This document shows positions 44,191 through 55,500 of a DNA stretch of 64,000 nt, one piece after another. The notes beneath the pieces are model-generated. The model did no database searches, was not told the DNA's origin, and was given only the letters and a program-made list of their open reading frames with translations. Made by a program: the position numbers and the translations under genes. The DNA is taken from the NCBI GenBank assembly GCA_029204225.1, contig CM055092.1, positions 40,948,016-41,012,015 of the forward strand, given 5' to 3'. Source of the stretch: Diphasiastrum complanatum (lineage: Eukaryota; Streptophyta; Lycopodiopsida; Lycopodiales; Lycopodiaceae). Positions within the stretch are counted from its first letter, which is position 1; each line of letters begins with the position of its first letter.

Positions 44191-44556
44191 ATGGCTGAGC
44201 GAATACCACCGAAGCCCGAGGGCGAAGCCAGGAGAAAGCTTGAGGAAGATATCCGAAGGCACAACGAGAGGCATCGGAAGCAAGAGGCAGATATCCGAGA
44301 GATGCTGCGACAGACTCGACAGAGAAATCCGGAACCGGAGCCACCCGCCCCCGCTGTGGATCCTGTCCCCGCTGTCGAGCTAGATCTGGATGAGCAGATC
44401 GGAATGAATTTCACACGACGGCAGCTCATCATGGTCAGGGAAAGGGCGGCCAGACGTCGGGCTAACCAGGAGGCAGCTCGGGCTAACCGGGAGGCAGAGC
44501 AAGAGCGACAAAACAATGCACCAGACGAGGGCGAGGAGTCGGTGGAGGATCAGTGA
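44191..44556 (+). CDS. hAT-1 small charged coiled-coil protein (121 aa), intact
   Basis: ATG at 44191 is chosen because an upstream in-frame ATG at 44149 is not kept in all copies. Residues about 9-50 form a charged helix (EARRKLEEDIRRHNERHRK, then EADIREMLRQTRQR) with coiled-coil character. A Pro/Glu linker holds a PAPAVDPVPAVE repeat. Residues about 70-105 contain MNFTRRQLIMVRERAARRR and an Ala/Asn/Arg helix with the repeat ANQEAARANREAE. The tail is acidic. It has no recognised domain. It is convergent with the transposase gene, whose stop lies about 520 bases downstream. Position, conservation and nuclear-type charge make a transposition accessory role plausible but unproven. Confidence 0.8.
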   Translation: MAERIPPKPEGEARRKLEEDIRRHNERHRKQEADIREMLRQTRQRNPEPEPPAPAVDPVPAVELDLDEQIGMNFTRRQLIMVRERAARRRANQEAARANREAEQERQNNAPDEGEESVEDQ

Positions 44557-45079
44557 GGGATGTTTAGAATAGATGAGGTCCACCCGTATGTGGCGGACTG
44601 TTGCTATGTAGTTTTCGGCAGTTTATGGTGCAGCAAATAACTAGATGGCTGCTTAAAAAAATGACAGTATATGTGATGTTATCCTGATACAACGGTTGAA
44701 TATATAGATAGTTGTTTTTTGTGCAACGCGAGCCTGGTCATGTAAGATGCAATGTTTGTAATTTTTTTAAATGCAGATGTATTACATGTGTTTATTCAAT
44801 GTCGTTTGGGGTGTAGGGGTGATTGCTGTGCTCATGATGTAGGTGCATATATGTGAAGCTAGCATTCACTTCAAACGAAATTAAATGAAAATAGGATTCA
44901 CACACGCACATAGAATTCTTCAACATAAAATAAAGCATCACATGTACAGAGCGACATACGCACAATGTGCAGCAAATAATGTAGGCCAAACACTGTATAT
45001 AATGTGAAAAATCATCTGAGTACAATGGTAGAACGACTGCTAGAGACAAACTACTGAAACTAAAACAATAGAGCCACAA

Positions 45080-48000
45080 TCAATGCTCTGGCTCTGACTC
45101 AGACGAATGCTCTGGAGACAACTCAGGGCCCCGAGCTGACTCTCGCAGCCGATATCTCTGCCTGTCTGGAACTGGCATGGGCTGTGTATCCGAGGGGGAA
45201 GACTCGTCATCCTCATCCTCCCAATCAGCCTCCGCATCAGCCCCCAAGCAGGCCAAACCAACAACACCTGCTCCAACTGGCTGTGATACTGCACCTCTAC
45301 CTGTACCTGGAGCCCTGCGTGGTCGTCCTCTCCTCCCTGGCAGTTTCTGTGCCTTGCCTTTCTTGTTCGGTGCACCCTTGGGCCTGCCTGGTCTCTTGCG
45401 GACAAGAGGAGCTGTCAATGCCTCGTCACCCCCATGCAAATCACCTGGCTGGCTAGGCTGGGCCCAAGCTGAGGCCGGCTGGGATAGGGAAGCAAAAGAG
45501 GGAACTCCCTGTGCAACTGAGCGAGGAGGATGAGCTCGTGGAGTGTGTGCCCGTGAGGCTGCTGCAGGTGGAGGAACTGGCTGTGCAGGAGGCGAGTACA
45601 GTGGCGATATGTACTGAAAGGGGCGCTGTGGTGGCCGGTACTGGTACATCCTGGGTGCTGCCAAAGGAGGAGGATGTGACGTGGGTGCTGCCACTGGAGG
45701 AGCCACTGTGGATGTGGGCGCTGCAAGAGAAAACCTGGGCACAGATGGTGGCCTGCCATGGAGACCTGGTGCTGCAGAAGTGGACGGCGATGGAGGGGAT
45801 GCAGGCCTAAATGGCATCGGTGGCACTGGAGGAGCTGTGCGACGCACATACACCCTCTGAGGAGCTGGAGGAACTGTAGGCACCTCATGCGGCTGCTCTG
45901 GCTGGGACTCTGTGTGTGGCATGCTGGCAAGAGATGATGGGGGCGCCCTGACACTCGGCATCTGCTGGGCCTCTGAATCCAATGTGGCAACCAAGTCGGC
46001 CAGCTGGGCATCCGAATACAAATGCTCTGGGCTCTGGGATTCATCCTGTGCACCAGCCTCTAAATCATCCTGTGCACCGACCTCTGAATCATCCTGTGCA
46101 CCAACCCCTGAATCAACCCAAGCCTCATCCCGTGCCTCATCATGTGCACCCTGTAGACCCTGCATGGCCTCCCAATCTGTGCAATGAAAGTCATCAGGTG
46201 CCTCCTCTGGTGTGCTGTCGTAGTAACGGCCATGACTCTGTGCTGCACGCATCCAAACATCTGCGGGACCAGCATCTAAACCACTCTGCCCTCTATCAAG
46301 AGCCTCCTCCATCATGTCGACATAGGTAGGTATGCCACTGCCGCCCCCTGTGTGCCCTGCCTGTCTGCCGGTATAACCTGTGCCATGTGTCCCACCTCTG
46401 CCACGTGATGCACCTGTGACCCCTGCCCGTGGCGTGTGCCCTGCACCTGTATAATCTGCCTCATCCCTCTCTGGTCTGGCAAACACAACCCGAATGGGCT
46501 CATCCTCATCATGCTCATCCTCTGACACTGGCTCATCTGCCTCATACAATGGGGGCTCTCTGTGCTCAAGCCCAAGCTCTCTCTCTCTCATCTCGGCAAG
46601 CTCCCTCTCTCTCTCTGCCATCAACTGTGTGCCCAGGTCATCTGCAGGCATGGGATGGGTGCTGTCCGTAGGCAAGTCAACCTGGCGCTCCAAATCCGAT
46701 ATCTTCGTCTGCAAGGTTTAAAATTTGCATGTCAGAGAGACAACTTTTTCAAGAAATGAAACCAACATACCAGGAGTCAACCAACATGCTATGAAAGATT
46801 AGCTTATCACCTGCAATGCGCTCGTAATGGTCGGAAGCCTCCTGGCGAGACGTGCGTTGGTGCTACAGAACACCAACCGCTCCAACTGACTCACTGACAA
46901 CCGGTTTCTTCTCCTCGTGTGAATCAGTGCCCATGTGCTCCAATTACGCTCACACACAGAGGCAGCACAGTCCTGTGGTGCGTGCATTGAAATACTTCAG
47001 CACATTGTGGCAAAGGTGAAACTTCAACGAAACACAAAAAATGGAGGATAAAATGAGATGCATACCTGAGAAAGGACACGCAGTGCAAGACGCTGTATAG
47101 ATGGGTATGTGCTACCGAACATGGTCCACCAGGTAATGGGTAGCTGCCTCCTCTCTGGATCCTGGGCAGCCGGGTGGCCGAATGTGCCCATGCCGAAACG
47201 AAATGCAGCGAGCTCCTCCATGAGCCTGATAGGATCCAAACCTATGTGTGGACCCACCCTGTGAATGTACTGAAGCCAATCGGCCTCGAGCTCCCTGTCT
47301 GCGATCTGTGTCGGAGAGAGGAAGAGGGGATGCAGCATGTGTGCAACGCTGTGGATACTCCTGTGGAAGTAGTTCCATCGCGTCTCCCATATGAACTTCA
47401 GCTCTGTCATCCTGCAGGTGAGGGGCATGTGGTTTAGGGCATTACGAAAAAGCTTAACATTGACAGAAAAACAAACTAGCAAGTACTGAAAAGATAAAGG
47501 TCAATTGCAACATTGTACCGCTTACCTCTCTGGCTGCAAGATGGGCAGCTGCAGGAACTGTCCAATCCGGTCCATGAGCTCATACACCAGTCCAAGTGTC
47601 GACCCCTCGCTGTCAGCCATGCGGAGCACAATGTAGAGTGGTCGAAGCAGTCCTGACAATGTCTGTGCATCCCTCCAGAACTGGTCTCCCCTCACCGTGG
47701 AAGAAAAGTGCTCCCCATCCTCAGTGTGCGGAAATGTACTAGCACCCCAAAGATCACTGGCAACCATCTGTAGAAGCTGGGCCCTGCACCTGATCAAACG
47801 GTCGATGGCCACCAAGTCGAATGCAAAGCGCGTGGGGTTTGGCTTACAGAGGTCCAGATGGCTGAACACCTGGAACATGGCAAGAACACGCCTCTTTCTG
47901 GTGACAAAAGTCACCAGGAAGAGGGCCTCCCGGACGATGGCTCTAACCCAGGGAAGTGCTCCAATGTCCCCCATCAAAAGGTCTATGCCGTGGGCTGCAC

Positions 48001-49399
48001 AGGGGGTATGAACAATATGAGGGAACTCGGCCTCTAGCAGTACACCCATCTGAATGCAGTTCGTGGCATTGTCCGTCACCACCGTGACGACATGCTGTGG
48101 GCCTATGGCTAGGATGGAAGACCTGATGACATCAAACATGAACTCTGCAGATATGACTCTCCCCCCCCTGCTGCAATCCACTGCCCTCAAAAACTGTGTG
48201 CCCATGCAGCTGGAGACCAGTATGTTGAGGATCGGCCTCCTCCTGACATCAGTCCAGCCATCGGACATGATGCTGCAACCGTAAGTGGCCCAGTGCCGAC
48301 GTAGAGGCTCCATCTCTCTAGACAAGGACTCGACCCTATCCCTCAGCATGTGTGTGCGGACAACCTCTGAACTAGGGACTCTCCAGCTAGGGCTGAAAGA
48401 CTGTGCAAGGCGGAAGGCCCTTCTGAAGGGCTCAGAGTCGGTGATGGCAAAGGGCAGGTTCAGCTCGTAAACCAAACTGGCCACGGCCTGTGTGGCCTCT
48501 CTGTCCATGTGCGGCTGATGCGCGCCGCGAATGGTCTGCTGCACGAGGGCTCTCCCTGGTGGGCGACGGGTGGTGGACCTCCAGCACGGTGCACCAACCG
48601 TGACGGGAATGGACGATGACGCGACAGGCTGGGCGCTGGTGGATGCATCGGCTGTAGACGTGGAATGGGGAGAGTGGGATGCACTGGCAGGGATGGGTGC
48701 AGCAGCATAGGTGGGGTGCACTGGTGGAGGGGCAACATCTGGCATGGGGTACGAAAACTGCTGGCTGAGGAGGTCATCCGGATGGGAAGGGAAGGAAGAA
48801 GGGATCTCTTCCACATCCTCGAAGGCCCGCCCAGTACCATCCTGGGCCTGCTCGGGTGGCGGAGAGTCCATGAGAAAGTCGTAGACTGGTGGAGTGCGAG
48901 CAACAGTGGGTGGTGGTGGAACCGCAGTGGCAACTGTCGGACGCGATGGGACGGGATCCACCGGAATCTGAGCAGATGGGGGTGCATGAGGCAGAGCTGT
49001 CTGAGGGGCAAAGGGACCAGAGGAGGATGCACTCCCTCTCCTCGTGCGTGCCAGCCAAGCAGGCAACAACTCTGGGTTAGTCACATAAGGAGCGGTGCAA
49101 AATCGGAGAACGCCCTCCGAAATGGTGTTCTCCCCTGCCACGAGCCGCGGCCCGTAGGTGTCCAGTAGTCGCTGCCTGTCGGGGACGGTCATGCTGCCAC
49201 AAGGGGCAGCATTCAAGGTGGCACCATTTTTGGCGCGTGCACCGAGCAGATGGCCTTTAAGGCGAGTGAGGGATGCAGCAAACTCGACGAGACAGTATCG
49301 GCAGCGCACGATCTTCTGACCGGTCTTGTTGGCCTTGTCGGCAACCCGCCTGACAATGTCTACCTCGTCCCACAGACCGGAAAGGTCGGATTGCACCAT
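45080..49399 (-). CDS. hAT-1 transposase, BED/DUF659/hAT-dimerisation, four exons, 1,336 aa
   Basis: Exons are 49399-47526, 47411-47066, 46972-46811 and 46708-45080. Donors GAGAG|GTAAGC, CTCAG|GTATGC and TGCAG|GTGATAA, and acceptors CTGCAG, CCACAG and CTTGCAG, keep one open frame. A BED zinc finger has C33, C36 and H50. A long Pro/Ser linker (about 120-300) follows. The DUF659/RNase-H-like core has D380 (SDGWTD), D443 (VVTDNATNC) and CAAH at 467-470. Exon 2 holds ETRWNYF and WWTMFGSTYPSIQRLALRVL; exon 3 holds CERNWSTWALIHTRRRNRLS. These are the hAT dimerisation hallmarks. Exon 4 (residues 795-1336) is an acidic, Gln/Pro-rich extension with an AT-hook-like RKRPGRPKG and GRRGRPRR. Typical plant hAT transposases are about 600-800 aa. 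It should excise and reinsert hAT-1 copies in trans. Confidence 0.85.
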
Positions 49400-49679
49400 T
49401 GCAGATGAAATGAGGGATGGATTGCTGGAAAAAAAACAGCAGGGTTCACTGTTGGAGAGACGCTGAAAATGGGCGAGTGCAGGGCAAAGGAAATCAGATG
49501 CAAGGCAGGGCGTTGCGTGGGCGATGGGCGACGCAAGGAATCAAAGGCAGGCAAGAAAAACCAGCAGCGATGGCAGGGCGGAGAGGGCTCAAAAAAATTT
49601 CAGAGGAAATGCGAGGGGGGCGGGTAGGTTTAGGTAAAAAAAAATTAAAAAAAATATTAAATAATAAATATATTATTAT

Positions 49680-50325
49680 ATTGTGGTACCGCGGTACCAT
49701 CATGGTACCGCGGTACGGTACCGCCCTGGGATCCGCGGTACCAGGGCGGTACCATAATATATAAAAACAAACAAAAAAAAAATTCCCGTGTTATTTTCGC
49801 AATTTTTTATTTTTTTTTTGGTACCGTCGACCGATATGGTACCGCGGTACCATATATGGTCCCGTGGTATCGGGATTCGCGGGACCTGGTACCGCGGGAC
49901 CTATGTTGTACATATTTTTAATTTTATATATATATATAAGGAAGGGGATCCCGGGCACGAACGCCCGCGCGTCCAGACCAGTCCAGACCAGTCCAGACTC
50001 GTCCGGGGTGGACGCACTTTTTTTTTTAATTAATTTTAATTTTTTTAGTGTATTTTTAGTACTAATAAAAGAAATACGGACGCGTCGGACGCGGACGCAA
50101 AATGGCTACGTCGAGCCCGGACGCGCATGTTTAATATATATAAGACATGCGCATCCGCGCCGGACGCGTCCATTTTGCGTCCGCGTCCGGCGTTCGGACG
50201 CGTCCGGGGACGCATTTGCAATATGACTAGTAAACTAGGGCCAAAATCTCGAGACGCATCAGATATGATATATATCATAATTGCACATTTTGGGATTTTG
50301 GGGTAGGCTTTTCCGGAGCTTGCAT

Positions 50326-50389
<64 letters not shown>

Positions 50390-50410
50390 TATATATATAT
50401 TATATATATA

Positions 50411-50473
<63 letters not shown>

Positions 50474-50580
50474 ATCATAGATCCAACGGTACCAGGATCC
50501 GCGGATCCCGGTACCGCGGATCCATACTGATCCGTGGTACCAATAGTTTTTTTTTCTTCTTTTTGCGAAAATAACACAGG

Positions 50581-50611
<31 letters not shown>

Positions 50612-50670
50612 CATAGGTCCCGCGGTACTGGGTACCGCGGATCCCGGTACCGCGGGACCATACTGGTTTA
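49680..50670. repeat. Right edge of the cluster: array of terminal fragments of both hAT families
   Basis: GGTACC/GGATCC arrays lie at 49,686-49,756, 49,820-49,905, 50,485-50,540 and 50,612-50,662. GGACGCG-type pieces (hAT-2-like ends) lie at 49,938-50,135 and 50,140-50,215, meeting at a TATATATA stretch. Long (TA)n tracts lie at 50,327-50,458 and 50,586-50,611. An inverted pair of GTGTTATTTTCGC-like sequence occurs near 49,789 and 50,560. None of these pieces has coding capacity; several look like end-only miniatures. Confidence 0.75.
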
Positions 50671-53640
50671 TATGTTTATTTAATATTTTACATAAATTAA
50701 ATTAGCATATTTATAAAAGCAGAATTTTTTTAAGTTTAAAAAAAATTGCAACTATTTAAAAACCAGCACCCAAAAAAAACTGAAAAATTGTCGATCCAAT
50801 TCCTATACTTTGCCTACTTTCCCCAACATTGGCTTTCAAGCTATCTCATTGACTTTCTCGAACATTGGCAATTTCAATGGCTTTCTAGTTTTCTAAGGAC
50901 TTTCACTAGCTTTTGGGGACCGACAATTTCTAGGGATCTAAAGTACTTATAATCTGGCAATTTCAAAAGCATCTCAGCAATTTCACTAACAATTGTAGTG
51001 TGATATAGGTCGAGCTTCATGGATGCCGGTTGCACTAGCAATTGTACAATGTGCATAGCATCTAGCAATATCATCAATAAACTAGGGTAATATCATTGGC
51101 TAACTCCAAAAGCTTAAAATTCGCATTTGCTTTGAAAAATGAATGTATCCATGCACTCTTAGTGATAAGAAAAACATTTTATAAGATTCAACATTCATTT
51201 CCTACAGTCAGACATACCCAAATCAAAACAACAAGACCATAGAGTAGCATCTCTAAAGACTTAATTTATTTAATAGGAGAATCCCGCCTAAAGAAAACAT
51301 GATTATTTTGAGTTGATATACCATAACGTGCTTTGAAAAAATCACTTTTTATGTATCTACAGATTTTATCGTGACTAAGATATACGAACGTAATGATTTT
51401 TCAGTTAAAGCTTAGTGATTGTTTGGGTAATGTTTTAAGGTACGATACACAACTACGCAAAGGATTGAAAGCATTAGCATCAAATCTCTTAACAATGTGC
51501 AAAATGAATCTTATTAGAGGTTAAAGAAAATCAAAGGCTGATTGTTATCCAAATCTTTTACTTTTGTAAAAGGATCAAACACCATGCTCAAAGCAGAATC
51601 TGGATTTAGTCACCCAAGGCACCCTAAGTTCCATCTTATTTTGAGTCATATTTTTGGAAATTCAAATCTCATTATATCAAGTCCTTTGATTGCAAGATCT
51701 GTTACCACTTAAGACAAAAGTATACTCTTCACTAAGTTCCAAGTTAGGAAGATATCAAAAGAAAGAATCAACTCCACATATGTAGCCACTTTTCATCATA
51801 CAGCCTTTGACCTTAAAGTCCAATCATTCACTAATCGACCATCCTATAGTTGCTCAATGAGATCAAAATATTGATGTTTACGAAGCCAATATAAAAATAA
51901 CCCCGATAATTGCTTCAATAAGATCAAAATATTGATATTCACAGATCAAGGCCTTCCATTATTCAGTCTTTGATTTGAAAACCTATCTGAAACAAACATA
52001 TACATTTTGCATCAACACCCCTATAAACTTTGACTCTCCAATCAAAAGTACTTAAACCAGCAGATGTGCAAAATTTATCAGAAGAGCAATAATAGCATGT
52101 TAAGGACTTTCAGCTGAAGGTGTTCCCGTGAGCTTACATTGACTACCACGTAACTCCAAATTCATAAGATATTGTTCCAACTTAGTGTGATAAACTGACT
52201 AAGGAGTTTCCATAAGTAGCACAATAGATGTAATAGAACTGTTCCCCTGCAATGGATGTGGAAAACCTTATGGATTCAAAAAACCATTTGGCATCATCAC
52301 TAATAAACACTTGAACTGCAATTGAAAGAAAAGAAATCAGCAGATATACAAATTTTACACCAAAACATGTAATGAATTTCAAAATTCACGGATGATATTC
52401 CATGATTCAGATTGACTACCAAAAATTTCCAAAATTTTAAAAATCTGGAGTCCCAACTCAGTGTACAAAAAGCATGAACATTTTATTATGTTTCTTGACA
52501 TTTATTTTGAATACATGTTTTGATATCACTCTCAAAGCTCTTCAGAACATACACTAAAACACTTTCTACAAATGTAGATGGTTGACTTTATGGAGCAATC
52601 CAGAGAGTTATTGCCAAATCATCAAAAGTTTCATAAGACATACTGTACTGTATCTTAGTTTCTAGAATTTGAAGTTTTGGCTAAAAGACCAGCCGGTTTC
52701 TCCCCCTTTTGCAAGGTCAGCATAGACCAGGCAAGTTACCCACTTTTTCTCCTTTAAAACAAGATATCTATATGAATAGATGATGTCAATATGAAGTATT
52801 GAACTAGTCATTCAGAATTCAGTATGTTGCCGATGAACTCCAAGGAACTTGCTCATGTACAGTCCTTTGAGGCCTTTCCAATGTGAGCACGTTTAGCCAG
52901 TTCTAAAGGAACAATGCCTTGGATGACTTAGCCTCATGTCTAAGAGGCAAGGTCATATGTAGCATGTGATGATATAATGTCCTGCAATTGCAATCAAGGC
53001 TCGAGCAATCTAATTATCTGACTATGGAGCCAATTTACCCAGTCTCACAAACTAAGGTTGACTACTTGATCACATAGTTTTGCGTTTTGCAAGGTTTAAA
53101 ATAAGAATGTTACTAAACTACAGGCATTGCAGACTTATTGTAGGCACGGATGTGGGTGTGGGTGTGCGTGTGCCTGCACGTGCTGCAAGAAAGAGAGTTC
53201 TTTTTTAAGCAAGAGGAGAGGGGATTTTGACAAAAGATGTGACAAAAAGGTTGTATGGCAGCAACGACTTATTTCTGAACCCTCTTGGTAAAAGCTAATG
53301 CCCTATCTCTGAAAGAAAGCAGTGTAAGCGGAATTAACATTCAGTTGAAGATATAAAGAACCCCATATGCTAGCATATTCAACGCTCCTACTAACAATGC
53401 TAACCAACGGCAGCTGAAATAGCTCAAGGATTTTTCAGAAATTCACAGCTGAATCTGGACTGAACTAGCATCTTGATCGCTGCGAAACAAAAAATTTCCT
53501 GACCAATTGTCCCATTTTACCTTCTACATGTGAAAGATATGTCAAACAATCAGCCAAGCTACACGACCACAAAAGCCTAAATAGGATACAAATCAAGGCT
53601 GCCCAATTGAAAGGGCTTAAAGCAGAAGGTATACAGAATG
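50671..53640. other. Intronic sequence without recognised genes (5' part of the MYB intron)
   Basis: AT-rich sequence with no domain, LTR or inverted repeat that I can support. A short TG/GT-rich patch lies near 53,151-53,180. Confidence 0.6.
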
Positions 53641-53650
53641 AGAAACACAC

Positions 53651-53861
53651 CAGTAAAGGGCTTGCGTTTTACGATCGGATTAAGCTGATTGCACCAGCGC
53701 AGCCGACAAGACTTCCCAGAACGCCCCGGAATCCCTCTTGCAATTAAGCTCCAATTCTTGGCACCAAATTTCTCCACCATCCTGCTTAGAACCCCATCCT
53801 CCTCTGGAGACCACGGGCCTTTTATGCGGTCCTCCCCTTGCTGCTCCTTGGCCCTCTTCAT
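53651..53861 (-). CDS. R2R3-MYB transcription factor, exon 1 (start and R2 repeat)
   Basis: ATG at 53861 is the start, because an in-frame TGA lies just upstream. The exon encodes 70 residues plus one base. It holds the whole R2 repeat, with tryptophans at residues 17, 37 and 56, the helix stretch GRSGKSCRLRWCNQL, and the linker NPIVKRKPFT. The donor reads ACTG|GTGTGTTT at 53651/53650. The one base left over matches the phase of exon 2 at 9959. R2R3-MYBs bind MYB-core DNA sites to regulate transcription; the target genes cannot be read from sequence. The R2/R3 split within the linker to repeat 3 fits intron placement known in the family. Confidence 0.9.
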
Positions 53862-54420
53862 TATGCTTCAGCTCCAAGATTTTCCGTTGCTACCAGCACA
53901 CAAACTAATATCACACTGCAAAAAGCAGCAGAACCTAAGAAAGAGCAGGCATACAACTAGAGGAAATCCTTGACAGCTTGCGCATTTCAGCAATCCAAAA
54001 GACGAGTTGCTCTGCAGAAGCCCCAGCTTCAACAGATTGAAACAACACTCGCTGGGGAAAGTATGAAAGAAGCTTGAAGCTCAGACGCAACAGAATGTGG
54101 CAATCCGGCCCCCAACAAAGAGTACAATAACAAGCAAGCAAAGAAAGAAAGCTTCAGATTAAGAGCGCAACCCCAGAATGCAAGGGTGTGATGTAGATCC
54201 AACGCCATCATTGTAGCTCCCAATCCAAGGCCTAGTGATGGAGATCGCGATCCTCAGCAAGCGCCCAAGCATCATCCACCAGCAACAGCATCATCCCAAC
54301 TCTTAGAAGCAAAGGAAGAAAGAAAGAAGAAAAGCTCGAGCGACAGAAAATAGACAGAAAGAAGAAGACGAAGCAGAAGAAGAGAAAGAGAGAGAGAGAG
54401 AGATGTCAACACGGCGGGAC
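53862..54420 (-). promoter_or_regulatory. MYB 5' leader / proximal promoter
   Basis: The region directly upstream of the MYB ATG. It contains a CT-rich tract on the gene strand (GA run 54,385-54,402 on the plus strand, and GAAGAA-rich sequence from 54,310), common in plant 5' leaders. The transcription start cannot be fixed by eye. Confidence 0.45.
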
Positions 54421-55500
54421 AAGGGCGACTGGCGGCCAAACCGAACTCTCCCTGGCATCTTACTGGCACCTCGTAATTTCAAGCTCGCCACCGCTGGATT
54501 TGATTATCAGCATTCGATTTTTGCCACGTTTTTCAGAACAGACCATATACAGGAATCCACGTGTCAGTACTACACGTGGCAAATTTCCAAGTGATTGAGC
54601 GTGGAATATGTCGTGAGCTTAGAACAATGGCCTTACGCACGCTTCTTTCTCCCTTCACCCTTCACGTTGCCATTGCCCTTCACGTCGGCCTGGCCCTTCA
54701 CGTCGGCCTGGCGTATACCTATCTAGTTGCTGCCGGCAGAAGGTGCAATTTCAAGGTTAACAACTAACCACCCCCCAAAGTTCCAAAGTTTTGTTATTCC
54801 TCGTCCTAAAGTGACCACTCGAGGTGCACAACGATGCACATGTGTCTGTCTACCTATGATCATGATTTGAGTCACAGATCGTTGGATTTGAATGATGCAC
54901 ATGTGTGTTCATCTACGATCATGATTTCTCAAGACATATCTAACGAGTCATGGGATCGTTAATAAATGAGGGTGAGACGCTACTTGCACCCCTCATTCAA
55001 GAGGAGGAATAAGTTTTTCCCAAAGGTTTTGCCTGGGATGGAATTGTCGTTTTTCTCTTGATCAAACCTGATTTTCCTCTGTTAAGAAGAAACATAGAAC
55101 TGATGTATTATGAACAAAGTACAGACTTTGCAAAAAGAAACACCTAGTGAGAAGGGTGTCAATCTCAAGGAACCAACCCCACCTAATGTAGGCTGGGTAA
55201 TAGCAAACAACAACAATCAGTCTATCATATAGTGAGGCCGTATATTAGTACCACTATGTAGCTTGCAAGGCATCCATCACACATCAACATTTTGACAAAA
55301 GTAGTTACAACATGCATGAGCATATTTTATACTAAACTCTCACCAATAAGATTTTTTTGTTCCTAGATTTTGAAGCCAAAAAATGTTGTAGAACAACCAA
55401 AGGATGAAATATTGGCTTCCAAGGGTGAGTTGTCTCCTACAAAGAAAATTTCCATAGAAAAAGAGGGCTTTAATCTTGTGAATTAAAAGAGCAACCAAAA
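54421..55500. other. MYB upstream region with short repeats
   Basis: No gene is seen. At 54,655-54,712 there are three near-copies of CCCTTCACGTCGGCCTGG, each carrying ACGT, the core of bZIP/bHLH sites. At 54,833-54,930 two near-copies of GATGCACATGTGT...ATCATGATTT occur. A regulatory role is possible, not shown. Confidence 0.4.

Larger units (their letters stand above)
43539..49905 (+). mobile_element. hAT-1 copy 2: apparently intact autonomous element
   Basis: The left end CATAGTACCC is followed by a GGTACC/GGATCC array (43,545-43,640), AT-rich spacer, about 90-bp tandem repeats, small gene (rightward), convergent transposase gene (leftward), a poly-purine region, and a second GGTACC array from 49,686. 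The right limit is ambiguous: the array first ends at about 49,762 with a left-end-like palindrome, and a second CCTATG end is at 49,905. Both genes are open. Confidence 0.85.
9960..53650 (-). other. Giant 43,691-bp intron of the MYB gene
   Basis: The intron is bounded by GT at 53650-53649 and AG at 9961-9960 on the minus strand, in phase 1. Flanks 9960-12540 and 50670-53650 look non-repetitive apart from a MITE candidate and short repeats. The central 38 kb is nested transposons. The only alternative reading is two separate MYB half-genes, which the exact phase-preserving join makes unlikely. Confidence 0.85.

Noticed and set aside
12000-50670. Possible CRISPR-like spaced palindromes (GGTACC arrays)
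   Set aside because: Plant nuclear context, irregular spacing and location only at transposon ends.
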